64,000 bases of DNA. Origin: Cognatiyoonia sp042093895. GTDB taxonomy: Bacteria; Pseudomonadota; Alphaproteobacteria; Rhodobacterales; Rhodobacteraceae. The translations under genes and the position numbers were made by a program. The stretch spans positions 1 to 64,000 of the forward strand of contig JBELEI010000003.1 of NCBI GenBank assembly GCA_042093895.1, given 5' to 3'. The notes below the pieces were generated by a model. It made no database searches and was not told the origin of the DNA. It saw nothing but the letters and a program-made list of their open reading frames with translations. Every line of letters begins with the position of its first letter. The first letter of the stretch is position 1. This document shows positions 21,436-27,222 of the stretch, in pieces.

Positions 21436-23490
21436 ATGGACACAACGATCGAAATCCCGGCCTTGCGCCGGATGGCGGAGCTTGCGCCAAACTCAGCTGA
21501 TATTGACGCTCGAACTGTTGAAGTCGTCTGGTCAGCCGGCGCGCGTGTGCGCCGATCGACCCTGTTTGGCGAGCCCTATGATGAGGAACTGAGCCTCGAT
21601 CCGGATCACGTGCGGCTTGAGCGGCTGAATGCAGGTGCACCTTTTCTGAAGGTGCATGAGGTCGATACGCTGGATGCCGTGATCGGTTCTGTGGTTCCCG
21701 GCTCTGCCCGGATCGAAAACGGTCGCGGCATTGCGCAGGTCCGGATCAGCGAGCGTGCCGATGTCGAACCGATCTGGCGCGATATCCAGGCGGGTCACAT
21801 CCGCGCGGTCTCCATCGGCTACCAGGTTCACCGCTTCGAGGTCTCAAAGCCCGAGGCTGCCCGCGAGCTTTGGCGCGCAGTGGACTGGACGCCCTTTGAG
21901 GTGTCCGCCGTGCCTGTCGGCGCGGACCCCGCAGCGGGGTTTCGCGCACAATCCCCACTTCACGACTGCGTCCTTCATCGCCGGGACGTCCCACCCACAC
22001 CTAGAGGAGCTACCCCGATGACGGACACATCCAACGCCCCGGCCACAGAGGCCAAAGACAAGCCCAGCGACAACAAAGCTGACGAGGATACATCCATGAC
22101 CGATACCCAAAAGCCGACGGACGAACCAAAAGTCGCCGCAAGCGAAACCCGCAGACAGCCAAAGCCGCAAATGGCTGACATTGCCGCAGCGCCTGACACT
22201 GAGGCGGTCGCGACCCGCGCCCGCGAAACCGAACGCGACCGCGTTTCCACCATTTACAATCTGGCAGGCCGTCTGAACCTCGAGCGCGGCTTTGCCGAAG
22301 ACCTGGTGAAGCGCGGCACGGATATCGGCGAAGCGCGCCGCCTGATCCTCGACCAGGTTGCGACAAAATCCGAAGAAACCCGCACCTTCAGCCAGGTGTC
22401 GATCCCACTGGGTGGCCGTGACGAGCAGGTCACCCGCCGCGACGCGGTGGCCAATGCACTCCTGCATCGCTACAGTCCGACGCTCTTCACTCTGGAAGAT
22501 GCCGCCCGCCAGTACCGCGGCATGACGCTGATGGAACTGGCCCGCGAAAGCCTTGGCAATGCCGGGGTCAACACGCGGGGGCTGTCGCGTGACGAGGTGG
22601 CCACGCGGGCGTTGCATTCAACGTCTGATTTCCCCGAAATCTTGTCGGCGGTCACGAACAAGACCCTGCGGCAAGCCTATGACGCCTATCCCCGCACGTT
22701 TATGCTGTTCTGCCGTCAGGTTCTGGCCACTGACTTCAAGTCGATGCATCGGGTGCAACTTGGTGAGGCCCCGCAGCTGCTGGAAGTTGGCGAGAGCGGA
22801 GAGTTCAAGCGCGGCACGCTCGGCGAGAGCAAAGAGAGCTACAAGGTCAAGACCTATGGCCGGGTGGTCGCCATCACGCGGCAGACGTTGATCAATGATG
22901 ATCTCGACGCCTTCACGCGCATCCCGGCAATGTATGGCAACTCTATCGCCCAGCTGGAGTCGGACGTTGTCTGGGGCATCATCACCGCCAACCCTGCGAT
23001 GGCCGATGGCAATGCGCTCTTCCATAACACTCACAAGAACCTGGCCGGTACTGGCGCAGCGCTTGATGTGGGAAGCGTTGGTGCGGCGCGTGCTGCGATG
23101 GCCAAGCAGACCGGTCTCGATAAAAAGACGGTTCTGAATGTCCGTCCTGCATATCTCATCGTGCCTGCCTCGTTGGAACTGCGTGCCGAGCAGATGGTCG
23201 CCCAGAACCTGGTGCCCGCCGCAACCTCGAACGTCGTGCCGCAATCGATCCGGACGCTGGCACCGATCAGCGAACCCCGGCTGGACGCGGTAAGCGAAAC
23301 CGCCTGGTATTTGGCCGCCAATCCAAACCAGATCGATACAATCGAGTACGCCTATCTCGAGGGCCAGCAAGGTGCCTACATCGAGACACGCAACGGCTTT
23401 GACGTCGACGGCGTTGAGATCAAGTGCCGCCTCGACTTCGGTGCCAAGGCCATTGACTGGCGCGGCCTCTACAAGAATCCGGGCGCATAA
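21436..23490 (+). CDS. Prohead protease fused to Mu gpT-like major capsid protein
   Basis: 684 aa from ATG 21436 (TTG 21427 overlaps the portal stop). Residues 1 to about 180 are an HK97-type prohead protease: Val-Arg-Arg-Ser-Thr-Leu-Phe, Phe-Leu-Lys-Val-His-Glu (His), Ile-Arg-Ala-Val-Ser-Ile-Gly-Tyr (Ser), Phe-Glu-Val-Ser-Ala-Val-Pro-Val-Gly. A Pro/Lys/Asp/Thr-rich, scaffold-like linker covers about 190-290. The rest is a Mu gpT-type capsid: Gly-Glu-Ser-Gly-Glu-Phe-Lys, Ala-Ile-Thr-Arg-Gln-Thr-Leu-Ile-Asn-Asp-Asp-Leu, His-Asn-Thr-His-Lys-Asn. A strong ribosome site before ATG 22018 should also give linker plus capsid alone (490 aa), supplying most capsid subunits (inference). Confidence 0.9.
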   Translation: MDTTIEIPALRRMAELAPNSADIDARTVEVVWSAGARVRRSTLFGEPYDEELSLDPDHVRLERLNAGAPFLKVHEVDTLDAVIGSVVPGSARIENGRGIAQVRISERADVEPIWRDIQAGHIRAVSIGYQVHRFEVSKPEAARELWRAVDWTPFEVSAVPVGADPAAGFRAQSPLHDCVLHRRDVPPTPRGATPMTDTSNAPATEAKDKPSDNKADEDTSMTDTQKPTDEPKVAASETRRQPKPQMADIAAAPDTEAVATRARETERDRVSTIYNLAGRLNLERGFAEDLVKRGTDIGEARRLILDQVATKSEETRTFSQVSIPLGGRDEQVTRRDAVANALLHRYSPTLFTLEDAARQYRGMTLMELARESLGNAGVNTRGLSRDEVATRALHSTSDFPEILSAVTNKTLRQAYDAYPRTFMLFCRQVLATDFKSMHRVQLGEAPQLLEVGESGEFKRGTLGESKESYKVKTYGRVVAITRQTLINDDLDAFTRIPAMYGNSIAQLESDVVWGIITANPAMADGNALFHNTHKNLAGTGAALDVGSVGAARAAMAKQTGLDKKTVLNVRPAYLIVPASLELRAEQMVAQNLVPAATSNVVPQSIRTLAPISEPRLDAVSETAWYLAANPNQIDTIEYAYLEGQQGAYIETRNGFDVDGVEIKCRLDFGAKAIDWRGLYKNPGA
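22004..22020 (+). promoter_or_regulatory. Internal ribosome binding site and start inside the protease-capsid gene
   Basis: GAGGAG at 22004-22009 lies 8 bases before an in-frame ATG at 22018. It falls exactly at the end of the protease domain, so a shorter scaffold-plus-capsid protein is probably made in excess. A second in-frame ATG is at 22096 without a comparable site. Confidence 0.65.
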
Positions 23491-23568
23491 ACCGAGCCAA
23501 TTCTGAAACTCCAACCCTGACGGGCGGTCCAATGGGGCCGCTCGTTTCGTTTTGCAAAGGACCCCGCA

Positions 23569-23904
23569 ATGAAAAACTACGTCCAGCCCGGCAATACCGT
23601 CACGCTCACCGCGCCCTACGCCGTAACGTCCGGCGACGGCCTGCTCGTCGGCTCCATTTTTGGCGTGGCCGCCGGGGATGCCGCCAATGCCGAAACCGTT
23701 GAGACCGCACTCGTCGGCGTCTTCGATCTAAAGAAGGTCGCGTCCCAAGCCTGGTCTGCCGGTGATAAGGTTTATTGGGACAACACCAACAAGGAAGCCA
23801 CCAAGACCGCCACCGGCAATACGTTGATTGGCGTGGCGACCGAAGCGGTTGCGGGCGGCGCGGCTGATGTGATTGGCCGGGTGCGCCTAAACGCGAGCTT
23901 CTGA
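23569..23904 (+). CDS. DUF2190-type capsid decoration protein
   Basis: 111 aa, AAAGG before ATG 23569. The pattern Met-Lys-Asn-Tyr-Val-Gln-Pro-Gly-Asn-Thr-Val-Thr-Leu-Thr, Gly-Asp-Gly-Leu-Leu-Val-Gly-Ser-Ile-Phe-Gly-Val-Ala, Ala-Gly-Asp-Lys-Val-Tyr-Trp-Asp and a final Gly-Arg-Val-Arg-Leu-Asn is that of DUF2190 head-stabilising proteins, which bind the outer capsid as trimers. It follows the major capsid gene, as usual for cement proteins. It is coupled to the next gene by TGATG. Confidence 0.85.
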   Translation: MKNYVQPGNTVTLTAPYAVTSGDGLLVGSIFGVAAGDAANAETVETALVGVFDLKKVASQAWSAGDKVYWDNTNKEATKTATGNTLIGVATEAVAGGAADVIGRVRLNASF

Positions 23905-24215
23905 TGACGGCATTTGCTGCAGTCATCGGAACACTGTTCAGCGATCCGAATATTTCTGTCGAGATATGGCATCGTGACGTCGATGGTCAGTTCACACGGG
24001 CCCGTGGAATTCTGCGCCGTCCTGACGAGATCACAGAGTTCGGATCAGCCCGGTTATTCTCTGAGACGACACGCATCGACGTTCAGGTTGCAGATATCCC
24101 GGATCCGCGCCCACAGGAACAGATCCTGATTGGCGAGGAAACCTTCCTGATCCAGGGTGAACCGCGTCGCGACCGCGAGCGGTTGGTCTGGACCATTGAG
24201 TTGTGTCCGGCATGA
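23904..24215 (+). CDS. Head-tail connector protein
   Basis: 103 aa, ATG 23904 overlapping the decoration-protein stop. It is a beta-rich sequence: Val-Glu-Ile-Trp-His-Arg-Asp, Ala-Arg-Gly-Ile-Leu-Arg-Arg-Pro-Asp-Glu, Thr-Arg-Ile-Asp-Val-Gln-Val-Ala-Asp-Ile-Pro-Asp-Pro-Arg-Pro, Ile-Gln-Gly-Glu-Pro-Arg-Arg-Asp. Size, place between capsid and tail genes, and a predicted small beta barrel fit a gpFII/stopper-type connector. It overlaps the next gene by four bases. The assignment rests mainly on position. Confidence 0.65.
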   Translation: MTAFAAVIGTLFSDPNISVEIWHRDVDGQFTRARGILRRPDEITEFGSARLFSETTRIDVQVADIPDPRPQEQILIGEETFLIQGEPRRDRERLVWTIELCPA

Positions 24216-24841
24216 AGCTCGGGCTCAACATCAGCCCTGATCTCGTTGTCGTCATGGCAGCCGAGGTGAAAGCCGGTGAAAAGGCCGTCAGCGCAGCCAT
24301 GCGTGAAGCTGGCACGGACCTGAAAACCGCATGGCGCGGGCAGATCACGCAAGCAGGCCTCGGTCGGCGATTGTCGAACTCGATCCGGAGCCAGACCTAT
24401 CCGAGGTCTGGCGAAAGCTTGAAAGCAGCAGCGCTGGTCTGGTCGAAGGCACCCCAAATCATCGGGGCGCATGACACCGGGCCGTTAATTCGCTCGAAGG
24501 ACGGTTTCTGGCTGGCAATCCCTACGCCTGCAGCAGGTCGTGGCCTGCGCGGTGGTAGGATCACCCCCGGCGAATGGGAGCGGCGGCGCGGGCTTCGGCT
24601 GCGGTTTGTCTATCGGCGGCGCGGGCCAAGCCTGCTGGTGGCTGATGGACGGTTGAACAATCGAGGATTAGGCGTGGCATCTCGGTCCAAAACCGGTCGC
24701 GGACGCAGCACCGTGCCGATCTTTCTGCTGGTCCCACAAGTGAAGCTTGCGAAACGGCTCAATCTGGCCCACGACGCTGATCGCGCGCAGGCGGCGGTTC
24801 CGGGACTGATCGTGGCAAATTGGGTGGAGGCGAAACTATGA
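24212..24841 (+). CDS. DUF6441-like neck or minor tail protein
   Basis: 209 aa. ATG 24212 overlaps the preceding stop (ATGA). The N-terminus is helical (Glu-Lys-Ala-Val-Ser-Ala-Ala-Met-Arg-Glu-Ala-Gly-Thr-Asp-Leu-Lys), followed by Arg-Leu-Ser-Asn-Ser-Ile-Arg-Ser-Gln-Thr-Tyr-Pro, a His-Asp-Thr-Gly element, Phe-Trp-Leu-Ala-Ile-Pro-Thr-Pro, and a strongly basic region with Arg-Arg-Arg-Gly-Pro. These match DUF6441, which takes the slot of lambda gpZ or HK97 gp10 in head-tail joining. The role is inferred from gene order. Confidence 0.72.
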   Translation: MKLGLNISPDLVVVMAAEVKAGEKAVSAAMREAGTDLKTAWRGQITQAGLGRRLSNSIRSQTYPRSGESLKAAALVWSKAPQIIGAHDTGPLIRSKDGFWLAIPTPAAGRGLRGGRITPGEWERRRGLRLRFVYRRRGPSLLVADGRLNNRGLGVASRSKTGRGRSTVPIFLLVPQVKLAKRLNLAHDADRAQAAVPGLIVANWVEAKL

Positions 24842-25257
24842 GTGCGCGCGAAACCATCCTCACCGCGATACACGCGCGGCTCTCAATGCTGCCTGCCACC
24901 GTATTACGTAGCGAGGTCTTGCCTGAACGCTTGCCAGGTCAGGGACTGTTGATCCTGCGCGACGGCGAGCCGGGTGAGCCGGAGGTGACGCTGTCGCCGC
25001 TGCGCTATCACTATCAGCACCGCGCCGAGATAGAGGCAGTCGTGCAAGGAACGAACGACCGTGACGCTGCTTTCGACACACTTTGCGTCAGCATCGGCGC
25101 GGTGATCACCGCCGATCGAACATTGGACGGCCTGTGCGACTGGGTGGAGGCGGAAGCCCCGCAGTCGGTCGATCTGCCTGTTGAAGGTGCGGCAAGCCTG
25201 AAGGCGGCCGTGATCAGAGTTTCATTGTTCTACACGACTAGCGATCCGCTTGGATGA
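24838..25257 (+). CDS. Tail terminator-like protein (gpU slot)
   Basis: 139 aa. ATG 24838 overlaps the preceding stop. Opening Met-Ser-Ala-Arg-Glu-Thr-Ile-Leu-Thr-Ala-Ile-His-Ala-Arg-Leu, then Val-Leu-Arg-Ser-Glu-Val-Leu-Pro-Glu-Arg-Leu-Pro, His-Arg-Ala-Glu-Ile-Glu-Ala-Val-Val, Thr-Leu-Asp-Gly-Leu-Cys-Asp-Trp, and a final Val-Ser-Leu-Phe-Tyr-Thr-Thr. Alpha/beta make-up, length and position just before the tail tube gene fit the gpU/tail-terminator group that caps the tube and joins it to the head. Homologues are sometimes mislabelled acyl-CoA transferase; nothing here supports that. Confidence 0.68.
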   Translation: MSARETILTAIHARLSMLPATVLRSEVLPERLPGQGLLILRDGEPGEPEVTLSPLRYHYQHRAEIEAVVQGTNDRDAAFDTLCVSIGAVITADRTLDGLCDWVEAEAPQSVDLPVEGAASLKAAVIRVSLFYTTSDPLG

Positions 25258-25279
25258 ATACCTGCAAGCTGTTCGGGTG

Positions 25280-25486
25280 CTAAGCGCGCTGCGCGTTAGG
25301 ATTGTCGCCAAGAAGCAGCAGCAGAAGACACGCAAGGATTGGCGAAAAAAGTAGGCTTAAGACCACCCAACCAAAGGCACTACGACCACGCTTAGTGGCC
25401 ATTCCCGCAGGCAATAGAATGTAAATCCACAGAACAAAAAATAGAGCTGCCAGCCCGATGATGATGGTGAAAACCGTTTCAAACAT
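25280..25486 (-). CDS. Small two-helix membrane protein, candidate moron
   Basis: 68 aa, on the strand opposite to the whole late operon, with GAGGGGGC just upstream of its ATG at 25486. Two hydrophobic segments (about residues 5-27 and 41-60) flank a basic loop, Thr-Lys-Arg-Gly-Arg-Ser-Ala-Phe-Gly-Trp. The Gly-Arg-Ser-x-Phe-Gly-Trp followed by Leu-Leu-Phe-Ser-Pro-Ile motif is widespread in small bacterial and phage inner-membrane proteins of unknown function. An isolated, reversed membrane gene between tail-terminator and tail-tube genes is the typical layout of a lysogenic-conversion gene (moron); superinfection exclusion is possible but unproven. Confidence 0.72.
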   Translation of the reverse strand: MFETVFTIIIGLAALFFVLWIYILLPAGMATKRGRSAFGWVVLSLLFSPILACLLLLLLGDNPNAQRA

Positions 25487-25516
25487 GGCAGCCCCCTCAA
25501 AAGTGCGCGTGATCTG

Positions 25517-25539
25517 AAACCCAAGGAAAATTCGGGTTT
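25517..25539. repeat. AAACCC/GGGTTT inverted repeat near the moron promoter
   Basis: AAACCC at 25517-25522 pairs with GGGTTT at 25534-25539 (11-base loop) and is followed by T then the palindrome TGACGTCA (25542-25549). It lies between the reversed membrane gene and the tail tube gene. It may end late transcripts weakly or form part of the moron control region. Confidence 0.35.
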
Positions 25540-25592
25540 TGTGACGTCACTCGTCGCTTACAACACTTTATCTGGTACAGGAGGAATTTCCA

Positions 25593-26534
25593 ATGGCACG
25601 AGCTCAAGGGGCGCGGGCGCAGATGGCGCTGGCGTTCGAGACGACCTATGGCACGCCGCCTGCGAGCGGCTATACCAAAATGCCTTTTGCAAGCGCGTCA
25701 CTGGGCGCCGAGCAACCGCTACAAACCTCTGAGCTCTTGGGCTACGGCCGCGATCCGCAGGCGCCGATCAAGGATGCGGTGACGGCAGATGGTGACGTGG
25801 TGATCCCGATTGATGCCGAGGCCTTTGGCTTCTGGTTGAAGGCGGCATTTGGAGCGCCTACGACGACTGGAACTGACGCACCCTACACCCACGAGTTCCG
25901 CTCCGGAAACTGGGCGCTGCCGTCGTTCTCGGTTGAGACAGGCACGCCCGAGGTCCCGCGCTACGCCATGTATTCCGGCTGTATGGTGGACAGCCTCAAC
26001 TGGCAGATGGCGCGATCGGGCTTGCTGACAGCCACGGCGAGCATTGTGGCGCAGGGCGAGGAAATCGCCACCAGCACATCCGTTGGGACGCCCACCACTA
26101 TCGCGCTGAAACGGTTCGGGCATTTCAATGGGGCGGTCACGCGGAACGGGGGCAATATCGGCAATGTCGTCTCCGCTGATCTCACCTATGCCAACAACCT
26201 TGATCGCATCGAGACGATCCGGGCGGATGGTAAGATCGACGGTGCGGACCCGTCTATTCCGGCGCTGACAGGAAATATTGTCGTGCGTTTCGCCGATCAG
26301 ACGCTTGTGACCCAGGCCATCAACGGGGAGGCCTGCGAGCTGGAATTCTCCTACGCGCTGCCAACGGGCGAAAGCCTCACCGTCACCGCGCATGCCGTTT
26401 ATCTGCCACGCCCCCGGATCGAAATCTCCGGTCCACAAGGTGTGCAGGCCACCTTTGACTGGCAGGCGGCGAGTGACCTGGTGGTGGGCCGCATGTGTAC
26501 CGTCACACTGACCAACGACCGCGAGGATTACTGA
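25593..26534 (+). CDS. Tail tube (major tail) protein
   Basis: 313 aa with a strong AGGAGG before ATG 25593, as expected for an abundant product. Family cues: Ala-Leu-Ala-Phe-Glu-Thr-Thr-Tyr-Gly-Thr-Pro-Pro near residue 12-23, Thr-His-Glu-Phe-Arg-Ser-Gly, Pro-Ser-Phe-Ser-Val-Glu, and a C-terminal part with Gly-Val-Gln-Ala-Thr-Phe-Asp-Trp-Gln-Ala-Ala and Val-Thr-Leu-Thr-Asn-Asp. The rest is beta-rich with an Ig-like C-terminal domain likely. Hexameric rings of this protein form the siphovirus tail tube. It overlaps the next start by one base (TGATG). Confidence 0.88.
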   Translation: MARAQGARAQMALAFETTYGTPPASGYTKMPFASASLGAEQPLQTSELLGYGRDPQAPIKDAVTADGDVVIPIDAEAFGFWLKAAFGAPTTTGTDAPYTHEFRSGNWALPSFSVETGTPEVPRYAMYSGCMVDSLNWQMARSGLLTATASIVAQGEEIATSTSVGTPTTIALKRFGHFNGAVTRNGGNIGNVVSADLTYANNLDRIETIRADGKIDGADPSIPALTGNIVVRFADQTLVTQAINGEACELEFSYALPTGESLTVTAHAVYLPRPRIEISGPQGVQATFDWQAASDLVVGRMCTVTLTNDREDY

Positions 26535-26896
26535 TGCTACGATTGAACCTATCCACCGAGCCGCATTGGCTTGATCTTGGCCATGGCGTTCGCCTGCTGG
26601 TAGAGCCCCTGACCACGGCCATCATGCTGGCTGCGCGCAGCGATCCGGCGATCGTCGCCGCCGCAACCGATGCTGAAACCAGCGCCTCCAACGACGACCT
26701 GGCCCGTATCGTGGCCAAAGCTGTCGCGCGCATCGTCGTGAAGGATTGGGACGGCGTCGGAGACGAGGACGGGAAACCGTTGCCGCTGACCCCAGCAGGC
26801 ATCGACGCGCTGCTCGAGCTCTGGCCCATCTTCGAGGCCTTCCAGACGAAATACATCGCGGGCGCGCTAATACTGGATGCGGAAAAAAACGCCTGA
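26534..26896 (+). CDS. Tail assembly chaperone, short form (gpG-like)
   Basis: 120 aa, ATG 26534 coupled to the tail-tube stop. The sequence is helical with Trp-Leu-Asp-Leu-Gly-His-Gly-Val, a Val-Glu-Pro-Leu-Thr-Thr-Ala-Ile-Met segment, Leu-Ala-Arg-Ile-Val-Ala-Lys-Ala-Val-Ala, and Trp-Pro-Ile-Phe-Glu-Ala-Phe-Gln-Thr-Lys-Tyr. In siphoviruses this slot between tube and tape measure holds the chaperone that coats the tape measure during tail assembly. The gene ends Glu-Lys-Asn-Ala-stop, and the codons before the stop carry a slippery heptamer that gives a longer form. Confidence 0.85.
   Translation: MLRLNLSTEPHWLDLGHGVRLLVEPLTTAIMLAARSDPAIVAAATDAETSASNDDLARIVAKAVARIVVKDWDGVGDEDGKPLPLTPAGIDALLELWPIFEAFQTKYIAGALILDAEKNA
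26884..26890 (+). other. -1 ribosomal frameshift site A AAA AAC
   Basis: In the frame of the 120-aa protein the codons are GAA AAA AAC GCC TGA; the heptamer A AAA AAC spans 26884-26890, six bases after which the stop begins at 26894-26896. This is a canonical X XXY YYZ slippery sequence. The -1 frame is open to 27222 and has no start codon of its own before 26980. Confidence 0.88.
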
Positions 26897-27222
26897 CCGC
26901 TCTTGCCGACTGGGAGTTCGGCGGGGGCGGTGAGTATTGTGCGGCATGTCCATTCGTATGTCCGGACTGTCCGCGTAGCATGCAAAAACCGCTCACACTC
27001 GAGGGCTGGCAGATCTGGGATCTGGTCCAGCGGCTCGGCGGGCAAGTTCGCGTTACAGGCGGGATGAGCGATGGTGCTGTCCTCGGTTGGGACATGGGTG
27101 CGGCCCTGCAACTCGGGGTGGCCCTCGGGCTCTCACCCCTGATCATCGCGGAACTCCTGCCGCCGATCGAGGCGGTGATGGTGCGCAAGACAAACCAAGA
27201 GATTGAACACCACCATGGCTGA
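26890..27222 (+). CDS. Frameshift extension of the tail assembly chaperone (gpGT-like)
   Basis: 110 residues read after the -1 shift, joined to the first 119 residues of the upstream gene to give about 229 aa. It starts Arg-Leu-Thr-Ala-Leu-Ala-Asp-Trp-Glu-Phe-Gly-Gly-Gly-Gly-Glu-Tyr and contains Cys-Ala-Ala-Cys-Pro-Phe-Val-Cys-Pro-Asp-Cys, a likely zinc site, then Gly-Trp-Gln-Ile-Trp-Asp-Leu-Val. The C-terminus resembles a stand-alone domain often annotated as a separate small protein (DUF7697-like). In lambda the long form recruits the tape measure. The lack of any early start codon supports production only by frameshifting. Confidence 0.8.
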   Translation, partial: RLTALADWEFGGGGEYCAACPFVCPDCPRSMQKPLTLEGWQIWDLVQRLGGQVRVTGGMSDGAVLGWDMGAALQLGVALGLSPLIIAELLPPIEAVMVRKTNQEIEHHHG

